This document shows, piece after piece, positions 9,509-18,222 of a DNA stretch of 64,000 nucleotides. The translations under genes and the position numbers were made by a program. The DNA is taken from positions 609,844 to 673,843 of the forward strand of contig BPIR01000002.1 in the NCBI GenBank assembly GCA_026004215.1, in the 5' to 3' direction. The notes beneath the pieces are model-generated. The model did not search any database. It saw only the letters and a program-made list of their open reading frames with translations, and was not told the DNA's origin. The DNA is from Candidatus Binatia bacterium. GTDB taxonomy: Bacteria > Desulfobacterota > Binatia > HRBIN30. Every line of letters begins with the position of its first letter. Positions within the stretch are counted from its first letter, which is position 1.

Positions 9509-11670
9509 GTACCGATCCCGAAACCAGTGCTCCGACATTTTACATCCCTGCCCTGGGCGCGGGTGTCGAGCGCAGCCGCATTCTCAAACACGGCGACACC
9601 TTTGCCTTGTTCGATTTGCTGGGCGACCTGCCGGGAGAAAGCCGTGGGGTCGAGGGTATCTATCATCGCGATACGCGGCATTTGCATTTCCTGCGCCTGC
9701 GTCTCGACGGGCGCGCGCCGCTGCTGCTCAGCTCGCACGTGCAGCGCAACAACGCGCGCCTCAATGTCGATCTTACGAACCCCGATTACTGGCGTGACGG
9801 TGTGCTCGAGTTGCCGCGCGACTCGGTGCATGTCGGGCGCATGAAGTTTTTGTGGGAAAGCGGCGTGTACGAAATTCTGACTTTGCGGAACTTTTCCGAT
9901 CGCCGCTTGCAGGTGACTTTGGAATTTCACTTTGGGGCAGACTTTCGCGACATCTTCGAGGTGCGCGGCTTGCGCCGCGAGCGGCGCGGCACAGCGGAGC
10001 AAACGGTCGAGGGTTCGAGTCGGGTTTGGCTCCGTTACACCGGCCTGGACGAGGTAACCCGCTTCACTCGGCTGGAGTTCAGTCCGGACCCGAACGAGCT
10101 CGACACGGAACACGCGCGCTTCGTCTTCGAACTCGAGCGCGGACAGCGAGTGCGGCTGGCCCTCACGATCCACTGCTCCAGCGATCGTGGCGAGAGGCCG
10201 ACGGTAGAATCCCTGGCCGCGGGCGTACGCAGGGCTCATCGCGCGCGTGTTCGCGCCAGCCAACGGTTCCCCACCGTGATCACTGGCGACGAACTCTTCA
10301 ACGAGTGGCTGTGCCGTGCCACTGCAGATTTGGTGATGCTGGCTACGGATACCCCTTACGGCCCGTACCCGTATGCGGGCATTCCGTGGTTTTCCACCGT
10401 CTTCGGCCGCGACGGGTTGATCACTGCACTGGAAGTGTTGTGGGCAAACCCGGATTATGCTCGCGGCGTACTCGGTTTTCTCGCTGCCCACCAAGCCGAC
10501 TGTACCGACCCGGCACGGGCAGCCGAGCCCGGCAAGATTTTGCACGAGATGCGCCAAGGGGAGATGGCGCACACTGGGGAAATTCCTTTCGGTGCGTACT
10601 ACGGAAGCGTGGATGCGACGCCACTATTCGTTTGGCTCGCCGCCGAATATTTTTTCCGCACGGCCGACTGGGCGACGATCCGCCGGCTCTATCCGCACAT
10701 CCAACGTGCACTGCAATGGTTCGACTCCGCCACGGATGCGCACGGCTTTTTGCGCTACGCGGGAGAAACCGCGCGCGGGCTGCGCAACCAAGGTTGGAAG
10801 GACTCCGAAGACGCTGTTTTCCATGCCGACGGCGAGCTCGCTCGCGGGCCCATCGCGTTGTGCGAGATCCAGGGATATCTGTACGCGGCCCGGCTCGGTG
10901 CCGCCGCACTGGCCCGGGCTTTAGGAGATCACGAGCTTGCGCGTGTGCAAGAAGCCAAGGCGGCAGCGCTGCAACAGCAGTTCGAAACGCATTTTTGGCT
11001 GCCGGCCAAACAGTTTTACGCCTTGGCGTTGGATGGCCGCGACCAGCCGTGCGCAGTCGCCACTTCGAACGCGGGACATTTGCTCCTTACCGGAATTTGC
11101 CAGCCACAGCGCGGCGATGCGGTGCGCGATGCACTGTTCTCCCCGCGATTTTTCTCGGGCTGGGGCATTCGCACCGTGGCTGCCGGTGAAGCCCGCTACA
11201 ACCCCATGTCGTACCACAACGGGTCGGTGTGGCCGCACGACAATGCGTTGATTGCTCTCGGGCTGGCCCGCCGCGGAGACACCGCAGAGTTCGTGGAAAT
11301 CTTTCATGCACTCTTCGAAGCTGCAATCCACATGGAGTTGCGGCGTCTGCCCGAGCTGTACTGCGGTTTCAGTCGCCGGCGCGACGCCGGCCCCACGTTG
11401 TACCCAGTCGCCTGCTCGCCACAAGCTTGGGCCGCAGCAGTGCCCTGGGCTTTGCTCGGAGCCACCCTCGGGATCCACGTGGATGCCGAGCGGTCCACGG
11501 TAGTGTTGCGCCGGCCCGTACTGCCACGCTTCCTCGAGTGGGTGCGCATCCACGACCTGCGCGTGCTCGGAGGCCAGCTTTCCCTGCATTTCCGCCGCGC
11601 CGATCGCACCGTGGCCGTGGAGGTGGAAGAGGCCAGCCCCGGACTGCGTGTGGAGGTACAGCCGCGCTAG
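9505..11670 (+). CDS. Amylo-alpha-1,6-glucosidase / glycogen-debranching-type glycoside hydrolase
   Basis: 721 residues starting at an ATG that overlaps the glycosyltransferase stop (ATGA). The N-terminal half is the GDE_N-like beta domain (GDTFALFDLLGDLPGESRGV, EGIYHRDTRHL). The C-terminal half is an (alpha/alpha)6 barrel with family landmarks: PWFSTVFGRDGLITAL, GEIPFGAYYGSVDATPLFV, GWKDSEDAVFHADG and NPMSYHNGSVWPHDNAL. It probably hydrolyses alpha-glucosidic branches in a glycogen- or trehalose-related pathway together with the GT4 enzyme. The exact substrate cannot be read from sequence. Confidence 0.88.
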   Translation: MSTDPETSAPTFYIPALGAGVERSRILKHGDTFALFDLLGDLPGESRGVEGIYHRDTRHLHFLRLRLDGRAPLLLSSHVQRNNARLNVDLTNPDYWRDGVLELPRDSVHVGRMKFLWESGVYEILTLRNFSDRRLQVTLEFHFGADFRDIFEVRGLRRERRGTAEQTVEGSSRVWLRYTGLDEVTRFTRLEFSPDPNELDTEHARFVFELERGQRVRLALTIHCSSDRGERPTVESLAAGVRRAHRARVRASQRFPTVITGDELFNEWLCRATADLVMLATDTPYGPYPYAGIPWFSTVFGRDGLITALEVLWANPDYARGVLGFLAAHQADCTDPARAAEPGKILHEMRQGEMAHTGEIPFGAYYGSVDATPLFVWLAAEYFFRTADWATIRRLYPHIQRALQWFDSATDAHGFLRYAGETARGLRNQGWKDSEDAVFHADGELARGPIALCEIQGYLYAARLGAAALARALGDHELARVQEAKAAALQQQFETHFWLPAKQFYALALDGRDQPCAVATSNAGHLLLTGICQPQRGDAVRDALFSPRFFSGWGIRTVAAGEARYNPMSYHNGSVWPHDNALIALGLARRGDTAEFVEIFHALFEAAIHMELRRLPELYCGFSRRRDAGPTLYPVACSPQAWAAAVPWALLGATLGIHVDAERSTVVLRRPVLPRFLEWVRIHDLRVLGGQLSLHFRRADRTVAVEVEEASPGLRVEVQPR

Positions 11671-12574
11671 GAACCGGTCGAAGAATGAGCAATGGCGGGG
11701 ATGAGGCTGAGTGGCAGCTCGATGCGGGGGCAAGTTCGCCTGCCGGTCGTTCGTCCGGTCGAGCGTACGCAAGGGCCGTGCCCCGAGCAGCTCGCACGAG
11801 CGCAACTCGGCGAGATCCGAGATCGGTCCGCGCGGCGGCAATGGCCCGCCCGAGCCGCTGTATCGCTCGCGGCGTGCCGACGGCAAACAAGGCGCGTACG
11901 ATTGCCGCGAGGCTCAGCCCCACCTCCCGCGTCTAGAGAGTCGGTAAGCGCGTTCGCTCTGGGTAGAGGTCGGAGTTGGCTAGAAAGTCCATAGCGGTTT
12001 TCCCTTCAGTCACACCCGCAAGTGTCGCCGGCACCACGTTCGGTCCCGACCACCCGGCCCGAGCCAAGTGGCCCGACGCTGCTGTGCCATCACCAAAGGC
12101 GACCTCGAGGCCACAGGTGCAGCAAAAAGCCGCGCGCCCCCAAGATTGCAACCACCACCCCTAACCATCGAGGAACACGGCAAAGTATCCCAGCACCCGG
12201 AGCGTCCACGCTGATTGCAGAACACAATAGCATCGCTTTCCGTGCCGACTCACTGCCGATCCGCCCGGCCCGGTTGTGAGACAGCACGGATCCGCCTCCC
12301 GCGGCAACGCGGACCAGCCGTCAACCTGACCCGCGCATCGCCGAATTTGGCCGATCTGACCTAAATCGCTCAGTTCCCGCGGCTGCGCGTAAATCGCAGC
12401 CAGGCCGGGGACCACTCCCATCGAACAATGCAGCAGACTGCGCGCGCTCGGGACACGGCTCACCGATGGCGGAAGCCTCGCAAAAGACTCCGGGCCTTTG
12501 AAAGACTTGCCGGCGCGAATTTGCGCTGCCGCTGCCTCGATCCACGTGCGAACATATCCGGTGCCGAACCGACG
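11671..12574. other. Degraded region without an intact gene
   Basis: About 900 bp holding only short, mutually overlapping frames. On the minus strand pieces look coding-like in different frames: a hydrophobic stretch LGVVVAILGARGFLLHL near 12130, and VVPATLAGVTEGKTAMDFLA near 12000. This would fit remnants of an immunity gene that once followed the fossil Rhs cassette at 12575-13200, but I cannot assemble a protein from them. Confidence 0.4.
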
Positions 12575-13200
12575 TCACGGTGTTCGGCCGAGATTGTATC
12601 GTGCGTCGTCCTCGGGCATCGTCATGCCAAAAGGATGCACACCTGCCGTGCGCGCGCGGCAGTTTGTGGTCAAAGACTCGACCAGGGAGCGGAGGCTTGC
12701 GTATTTCTTGGACAAAGCGATGATCCGAATCTCCAAACCACGGCGGGCTCCCGCTTCTTGTACAAAGCTTTTACCGTGTCCCATTCGATTGCGAAGGACC
12801 GTGCTTTCCCCGAAGACTTCGGCATAACGTTCGTCCAAGCACGGGGCGCCGGACCCAAGTGTTCGTCGTCGAGCCTCCCCAGTTCTGGACAGGTGCTGTT
12901 GCTTCCTGCTTCGCAGCTCCCCGCCCGTGGTCCAGTACCCGTCTCGCGAAAGGATGGGGGTTCCGTAGCCCCAAACGCTCTTTACGGGCTGCCACAGGCC
13001 GGACCTACGGGGCGATTCCAGCAGTCTCTCGATCCAACGACCGATACGCCCCCGCGGCGAGCAACAGCGCGCCCACCGCGGCACTGGCGTACATACCGTT
13101 GCGGGCCGCTTCGGCCACGCCATAGCCGCCGCTGGCCAGGCCGGCCACGGCCAGCACAGTGGGTGACCGTCTCCATCGTTGGCCCTACGCATGTGCGCCG
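12575..13200 (-). pseudogene. Fossil orphan Rhs C-terminal toxin cassette
   Basis: The segment 13034-13190 is a fifth copy of the pre-toxin sequence shared by all cassettes of this locus (GVAEAARNGMYASA), but a base change after METVTH shifts the frame. The shared segment continues in frame into RKERLGLRNPHPFARRVLD and stops near 12771. A second frame (ending at 12575) carries a basic tail with KSFVQEAGARRGLEI and RIIALSKKYASLR. No frame runs through the whole cassette, so the toxin is dead. No clear immunity gene follows. It is the most distal and most decayed member of the array. Confidence 0.6.
13034..13190 (-). repeat. Pre-toxin segment copy 5 (fossil)
   Basis: Near-identical to the matching stretch of the full-length Rhs gene (GVAEAARNGMYASA coding), with an indel upstream of it. 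Confidence 0.7.
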
Positions 13201-13356
13201 AGGCCACGCCTCGACCCCGCCACAGCCTGCCTCGAATCGCAGACCGCGCAGCCGGCCACTCAGATCGCGCGGCGATGCCTATCCTCTCGAGTCCTTCCAG
13301 CGCTACACGCGTCCTTTGAACGGCAAGGCGCGAGATGCCCTCAAGAGCACACTACC

Positions 13357-14007
13357 TCAGGGCCCGGGAGACGGTGCGAGCGTTGGACGGCCACCAGGCC
13401 ACTTGACTTTCGACGTGAAACCATGCGCGAAGCGTTCCGCTTCCTCCAAATCGTCCCCGAACGCCACGCCAATCCATGCCTCGGGCAGTGCACATCCGCC
13501 ACCCCAAACAATGTATCCAGTGGCGATAAGCCCATTGGACTGCACCACCACTGGGACCCAGCCGAGCCACCGGTCCACTGCGCGTGAACGCAGCTCCCGT
13601 ACCACTTTCCAAGAAGCAAGATACGTGAGTTTAAGAGTGACGTCGAAAGAGCGCGCTGCCACAGCTCTTCTTCGAAACACCTCGCAGTCTTCCGGAGTGC
13701 CGCAACGCACAACGAGCATGCTCACCTCTGCCTCGCGGACATCCTTCGGGCAAATCGTGAACAACGGCGGTGATGCCCACACATCAAAGCCTCCTCTGTC
13801 GCGCAGCTTCACCGCATCAGGTGCGCGCCAATCTTCTAGCCGCACCACCAGCCCCTGCCCACAATCAGTCTTCTGGTCCACCCGCTTGCCTTCTTGCCCT
13901 TGCCCAAGGGCGGGCAGTTCCCCGACCGCAAAACTAAGACAACCGAGGCAGTACCCGAGTACAACCTTGAAGAACAACTCACCCACTATTCTCACCTTGC
14001 CCGACAC
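13357..14007 (-). CDS. Putative exported immunity protein of orphan Rhs cassette 3
   Basis: A 216-residue protein starting 6 bp after the stop of the orphan toxin at 14014, the usual toxin-then-immunity order. It has a signal-peptide-like N-terminus (ELFFKVVLGYCLGCLSFAVG) and several cysteines (TDCGQG, FTICPKD, RCGTPEDC), which suggests an extracytoplasmic protein. I do not recognise the fold. The immunity role is inferred only from position and from the parallel layout of the neighbouring cassettes. Confidence 0.55.
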   Translation of the reverse strand: MSGKVRIVGELFFKVVLGYCLGCLSFAVGELPALGQGQEGKRVDQKTDCGQGLVVRLEDWRAPDAVKLRDRGGFDVWASPPLFTICPKDVREAEVSMLVVRCGTPEDCEVFRRRAVAARSFDVTLKLTYLASWKVVRELRSRAVDRWLGWVPVVVQSNGLIATGYIVWGGGCALPEAWIGVAFGDDLEEAERFAHGFTSKVKWPGGRPTLAPSPGP

Positions 14008-14013
14008 GTTCGC

Positions 14014-14718
14014 TCAAATGGAATCCGCAGAGATGTAAATTTCTTGAGTTAGACCCAACTCGTGCGGATAACGTATCAGCCGCTCGATTCCGGGCCCCAC
14101 GGGTGGCGAGCCACTGCTTGCCCTAATGATCAGCCACACCTTCCATACCGCCGGGTTCGACGGGTCCCAGCCAGCCCCCGGACCGGCGCTCGGAAAACCA
14201 ATGCCAATCATTCTTCCTACTACCTTAATGCGCGTGCCTGGGTCCTCCCAGCCTGGCCAATACTCGAGTCTGGCCTCGAACAAGCGCCCGGGTGCGCCGA
14301 GTTCGGCAACCTTCGCTGCAGCCCGGCGGATCAAGCTACTGTAGCGCTGCATCTCCCGCAGGCTGCGCAGAAAGTTGACGAAGTCGAACATGCCTTCCAC
14401 AAAGTCACCAATGTCGGGGCTCTTCACTGGCAACACCAGCGGTGCCCGTGCCGTGTCCAAGCGAATCTCGCCGACAGCGAATCGTTGGTCATGTAAAAGG
14501 CCCTCAGCAATGGCAAGGTTCTCTCTCTGCCGAGCGCTGCCACCTTGCGAGGGCTGCGCTTGAGGCCCCTCGCCGCTCAACAACCGATACGCCCCCGCGG
14601 CGAGCAGCAGCGCGCCCACCGCCGCACTGGCGTACATGCCGTTGCGCGCGGCCTCGGCCACGCCGTAGCCGCCGCTGGCCAGGCCGGCCACCATGGCCAT
14701 ACTCGAAAGCAATGTCAA
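14014..14718 (-). CDS. Orphan Rhs C-terminal cassette 3, unrecognised toxin domain
   Basis: 234 residues. The first 50 copy the pre-toxin membrane segment of the big Rhs protein, but with an internal deletion: LLSSMAM is joined directly to VAGLASGGYGVAE. After the AAGAYRLLSG junction comes a unique 180-residue tip with FVEGMFDFVNFLRSLREMQ and FEARLEYWPGWEDPGTRI that I cannot place in a known toxin family. The nominal start is a TTG with homology continuing upstream, so it may be expressed only after recombination into the full-length gene. An immunity candidate follows. Confidence 0.6.
   Translation of the reverse strand: MTLLSSMAMVAGLASGGYGVAEAARNGMYASAAVGALLLAAGAYRLLSGEGPQAQPSQGGSARQRENLAIAEGLLHDQRFAVGEIRLDTARAPLVLPVKSPDIGDFVEGMFDFVNFLRSLREMQRYSSLIRRAAAKVAELGAPGRLFEARLEYWPGWEDPGTRIKVVGRMIGIGFPSAGPGAGWDPSNPAVWKVWLIIRASSGSPPVGPGIERLIRYPHELGLTQEIYISADSI
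14576..14699 (-). repeat. Pre-toxin segment copy 4
   Basis: Shared cassette sequence coding for AGLASGGYGVAEAARNGM; weaker homology continues to about 14750. Confidence 0.7.
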
Positions 14719-14834
14719 CGCTCCCGCCCTCAGTGCCGCCCCGACCCGGTCTCAGACGCGCAGACCGTGACACGGCCCCTCGGCCCGATAAAACCGACGT
14801 AGCAACGTCATGCGGTCGTGCGTCGTGCGCTTGC

Positions 14835-15230
14835 TCACGGCAGCCGCGCAGTGAGCAGAGTCCAAAGACCAGAGTACAACGCGTAGCCCACCATCACGAC
14901 CTGAATCCACCAGGGAATCTCCGCAGAGCGCACACCCAGCATCGCAACAAAGACCGTCATCAAGCCGGCCACAACCGTCAATCCTGACAACGAAAACGAG
15001 GCCGCCCCCAATCGCTGCAGCGCCACGGCGAACTTCACCTGGTTCGCCTCTCCAATCGCCAACTGTCTAAGCGACGCTTCCAGTGAGACGAAATCAAGGG
15101 TGGCAACCATTAGCCGACGATCTAGATCCTGAAGCCGAAGGGATGTCAGCCCCAGGAAGAACACGACAAGCGGTAAGACCCACCAGCGGGACTGGAAAAG
15201 CCTTCTGAAATTGAGCCTTGGAAGCTGCAT
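14835..15230 (-). CDS. Putative membrane immunity protein of orphan Rhs cassette 2
   Basis: 131 residues beginning 12 bp after the stop of the metallopeptidase-like orphan toxin. It has three hydrophobic segments: WWVLPLVVFFLGLTSL, LSGLTVVAGLMTVFVAML and IPWWIQVVMVGYALYSGLW. The central hydrophilic stretch is helical. No known family comes to mind. A membrane-embedded immunity protein would fit a toxin tip preceded by a membrane-crossing pre-toxin segment. The role is inferred from position. Confidence 0.55.
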   Translation of the reverse strand: MQLPRLNFRRLFQSRWWVLPLVVFFLGLTSLRLQDLDRRLMVATLDFVSLEASLRQLAIGEANQVKFAVALQRLGAASFSLSGLTVVAGLMTVFVAMLGVRSAEIPWWIQVVMVGYALYSGLWTLLTARLP

Positions 15231-15242
15231 CGGAAGTAACTC

Positions 15243-16010
15243 TCAGGGCCGAAAGGTTGCACCAATTTCTCTGGCTCTAAGATATATTGCCGTGTGGCGA
15301 GCACCTAAGCGGACTGGCAATTCCTGCAGGGGGAAAAACTTATCCTGAAAGTTCGTCAGCGCTCTCCCAACGATCCCATCACCTGAATGAAGCAACTCGT
15401 GTGCAAGCGTCGTGACAAAGTCCTGCCTGCTCGAGTACGCACGCGATAAACGCACCGTCCCGCTCAGGAAGTCAGTCGTGCCGGAGAGCTCGTTGACGAA
15501 CTCGGGTGAACTCTCCCAAACAATACGTAGATCGCCGCCCATGCGATCGAGAATGTCCGGGAAGTTGCGCCTAATGTGGTCCAAGCCCGCCGCAAGATCC
15601 GCCTCGTTTGTGGCCTCAAGCTCGCTACATGCGCCCACGTTTCCATTCGTGCAAGCTCTCCACAATTCCCACGTTCCAGTTCCTTGCTCGTATGTGCCAG
15701 GATTGGCACGCGCGAGATCACGTAACAATGCTTTTTGTGCGCTCCGCCCCTTAACCCCTCGGCCGTCTTCCCCAGCACTACCTCCACTACGCGTGCTTCG
15801 CTCACCATTGCCACTCAGCAACCGATACGCCCCCGCGGCGAGGAGGATGGCCCCGATGGCAGCACTGGCGTACATGCCGTTGCGGGCGGCCTCGGCCACG
15901 CCGTAGCCGCCGCTGGCCAAGCCGGCCACCGCCAGCACATTGGTCACCGTCTCCATCGTCGCCGCACTCACGTGCGTAGCAGCCGCCGAGGCCCTCGTGG
16001 GTGGGCTCAT
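15243..16010 (-). CDS. Orphan Rhs C-terminal cassette 2, HELLH metallopeptidase-like tip
   Basis: 255 residues with an ATG start. Residues 12-65 copy the pre-toxin segment (THVSAATMETVTNVLAVAG). The unique tip carries a zinc-peptidase motif at residues 204-208 in VTTLAHELLHSGDGIVG, after an SRAYSSRQDF stretch. I infer a metallopeptidase effector; the third zinc ligand is not obvious. It is followed 12 bp later by a membrane protein, its likely immunity partner. With an ATG of its own it could be translated, but it lacks the Rhs shell needed for delivery. Confidence 0.65.
   Translation of the reverse strand: MSPPTRASAAATHVSAATMETVTNVLAVAGLASGGYGVAEAARNGMYASAAIGAILLAAGAYRLLSGNGERSTRSGGSAGEDGRGVKGRSAQKALLRDLARANPGTYEQGTGTWELWRACTNGNVGACSELEATNEADLAAGLDHIRRNFPDILDRMGGDLRIVWESSPEFVNELSGTTDFLSGTVRLSRAYSSRQDFVTTLAHELLHSGDGIVGRALTNFQDKFFPLQELPVRLGARHTAIYLRAREIGATFRP
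15814..15979 (-). repeat. Pre-toxin segment copy 3
   Basis: Shared cassette sequence; the homology stops at the THVSAATMETV codons, the upstream junction of orphan 2. Confidence 0.75.
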
Positions 16011-16064
16011 TCAACTCGCGGAGGACAGCGTAAGCCAAACAGCCCTGACGGTAATCCTCCCTCA

Positions 16065-16626
16065 CTAGCGGTACTCCTCCGGGAGTAACGTCGCTGTCGC
16101 CGTTAGATTCCTCTTGTAATTCTGTAGCTCCTCCTCGTACCCGAGCCGCTCCAGAATCTCCATCCAGGTCGCCTCCCGGACTTGCCCCTGCGAATCGAGG
16201 TAGAAAAACCCGCCAGTGCTGCAGGGACTCGATCCGTAATAAGCATCGTCGATCGAGCGGTTTCGGACCTTCGATCGCCTTATAGGCAGGGGGAATTTCT
16301 CCGTAAGCAAAACGCAGCGCCGGACGGAACACCTGCCAGCGGCTACGTTTCTCTTCGAGCACGAGCATGAGCTCCGTATCCCTCCAGCCGTAGACTAGTC
16401 CATCTCGATTCTGTGGGTCGCGCGGTTTAAAACGGTAAAGGTAGACAAGCCACGGCTGCCCCCCTAAAAGGCGGCGCGACCCAATTTCCACCACCACTCT
16501 CCCGTCCTCGTTCCAGAACCGGCAATCATAGCCTGGCAAACACCCACCACATGTTGCGATTAGTCCAAGGAGCACGATGGAGACCACCCGAGCTCTCAGT
16601 GCTGCTCTAGAAGGGACGTGGGCCAT
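16065..16626 (-). pseudogene. Frameshifted putative immunity lipoprotein of orphan Rhs cassette 1
   Basis: The reading frame opens at 16626 with a lipoprotein signal (VLLGLIATCGGCLPGYDC) and a coherent domain containing GGQPWLVYLYRFKPRDP. It then loses sense around 16230-16260. From there the coherent coding continues in another frame (DDAYYGSSPCSTGGFFYLDS, then ERLGYEEELQNYK) to a stop at 16065. One base change would restore a protein of about 185 residues. It directly follows, and by about 20 bp overlaps, the metallopeptidase-like orphan, so I infer an immunity role. It is either decayed or carries an assembly indel. Confidence 0.55.
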
Positions 16627-17702
16627 AACGGAACTCCAGATAAAGCCGCTCCAACATCACCGGTGGAAGGCCTGTTCGCAGTCCCGGTAGTGGCGGGCCC
16701 GGGCTCAAATTGAGATACACCCAGTCCCCCACCACGCCCGCTTGCTGCTCGAAGTTCAGTTCCCAGAAACTACCGCGGAATCCGGGGTCCACGCGGTAAA
16801 TTGCCATGAGGATCCCCAAAATTGCTCAGCCACGACCAGAGGTGTCGCATCGCTCCACCGAAGTTATTCAGTCGCCCCTGTTGTCGCTGCCAGATGTGCA
16901 CGCCCTCGTGCGTCAACAGCCCGAACTTCCGCCCTTCGTCCGTCCAACCCGAATAGCCCGACTCTACATTGATCTCGAAGTCCGAACGCACCTGCCCTCG
17001 AGCGTAGCGCTCGCCCGTGAAGCCTTCGTCCAGCTTCACCTTGCTCCAGTCCACGTCATCTCCAACGGCAGTCCTGAGGATTTCTTTCTCTCTTTCGTTG
17101 AGCTTTACCTTACTCCAATCCACGTCGGGTCCAACCACACTCTCGAGTATCTCTTTCTCTCTCTGGTTGAGATCACGAGGTGGCTGGTCGGCACCTGCTG
17201 GAGCTTGGCCCGCACCCGTAGAGCGCCCGCCACCCAACAACCGATACGCCCCTGCTGCCAGCAGCAGCGCGCCCACCACGGCCGTGGCGTACATGCCGTT
17301 GCGCGCGGCCTCCGCCACGCCGTAGCCGCCGCTGGCCAGCCCCGCCACCGCCAGCACATTGGTCACCGTCTCCATCGTCGCCGGACTCACGTGCGTGGCC
17401 ACGATGCCCAGCCCGGCATCCACACCCACCGCGATGGCCATACTGGACAAGAACGTCACCGCACCCGCCTTGAGCGCCGCCCCCACATCCCCCGTGCGCA
17501 CCCCCACGTCGATGGCCACCGCCCCCGCAGCGATCAGCGCCAACACTGCCGCAAAGGCAAACCAACCCGCACCCGTCGGGTCCGTCCCGTTCATCGGATC
17601 CCACGGACCATAGGCGTACGGACTGGCATACTCCCTCAGCGGATCGTGCGGGAGAAACTCTCGTCGAACTAGGCAAACCGCTCCGTTTCTCCAACGCAGC
17701 AC
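16607..17702 (-). pseudogene. Orphan Rhs C-terminal cassette 1, HEGVH metallopeptidase tip with frameshift
   Basis: The longest orphan: it starts with the last residues of the Rhs core (DPLREYASPYAYGPWDP), then the full pre-toxin membrane segment, then a unique tip. The tip has a 23-residue tandem duplication (REKEILESVVG... and REKEILRTAVG..., residues 178-223) and a zinc motif in GLLTHEGVHIWQRQQG (HEGVH at 265-269). The frame stops at 16770, but a one-base shift in the CCCC run at 16814-16817 continues into ELNFEQQAGVVGDWVYLN, a typical ending of such Rhs metallopeptidase domains, stopping at 16607. Hence a recent break or a sequencing error. Confidence 0.65.
17235..17658 (-). repeat. Pre-toxin segment copy 2 (full length)
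   Basis: Nearly identical to 18800-19225 of the full Rhs gene, including the end of the core (DPLREYA) and all membrane helices. Homology ends abruptly upstream at the codons before HDPLREYA, marking the recombination edge. Confidence 0.85.
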
Positions 17703-17797
17703 CTAGCGCCACTGCACAACTTACACAGTCCCCGATTTAAGTAGACCACGCCTGTAGTTCGAACCTGAATCCTGCGACAAAGTCGCCAGGCTAAGGC

Positions 17798-18202
17798 TCA
17801 CTTCGCTCCCCACGCTCGCATAGCTTGCGGTTTGCGCTTACTGTCCTTGGAGACTGCCACCTGTAGGATATCGGAGCCCCCAAACTTCAAAAGGTCCGAC
17901 TCTTTCCGCTGCCTTCCTTCGCTGTCAGCCCAACGGTTGCGATCGGAAAACTCCACCACGTAGTAGTCTCCCACGTCGTAGAGGACGATCATGGATTGCT
18001 CGACAACCAATCTCTGCCGCTTGGCCTCGGGGACCGCGGCCAGGATTACTTCCAGAGCCTCGCCGGTCAGACCGGTGACACGCTCGAGCTTGGCGAAACC
18101 CCGCCCCTCTGAGTACCCTTGTCCCACGGCGCCATCCGCCATTATCGAGCATACAATCAATAAGCTACCTATGACCACTCCAACTGAACGTCGGTTCTCC
18201 AT
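17798..18202 (-). CDS. Putative periplasmic immunity protein for the full-length Rhs
   Basis: 134 residues starting 20 bp after the Rhs stop. I chose the ATG at 18202, preceded by AAGGAGGGG. It has a signal peptide (VGVVIGSLLIVCSIMADGAVG) and a small soluble domain with EALEVILAAVPEAKRQR and MIVLYDVGDYYVVEFSDRN. The family is not recognised. Position and export signal make it the probable antidote to the DUF4329-type tip. Confidence 0.6.
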   Translation of the reverse strand: MENRRSVGVVIGSLLIVCSIMADGAVGQGYSEGRGFAKLERVTGLTGEALEVILAAVPEAKRQRLVVEQSMIVLYDVGDYYVVEFSDRNRWADSEGRQRKESDLLKFGGSDILQVAVSKDSKRKPQAMRAWGAK

Positions 18203-18222
18203 GCTCCCCTCCTTGGGCGTCG

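Noticed and set aside
9442..10572. 376-codon minus-strand open frame
   Set aside because: Antisense to the debranching-type glycosidase, which has clear family motifs in its own frame.
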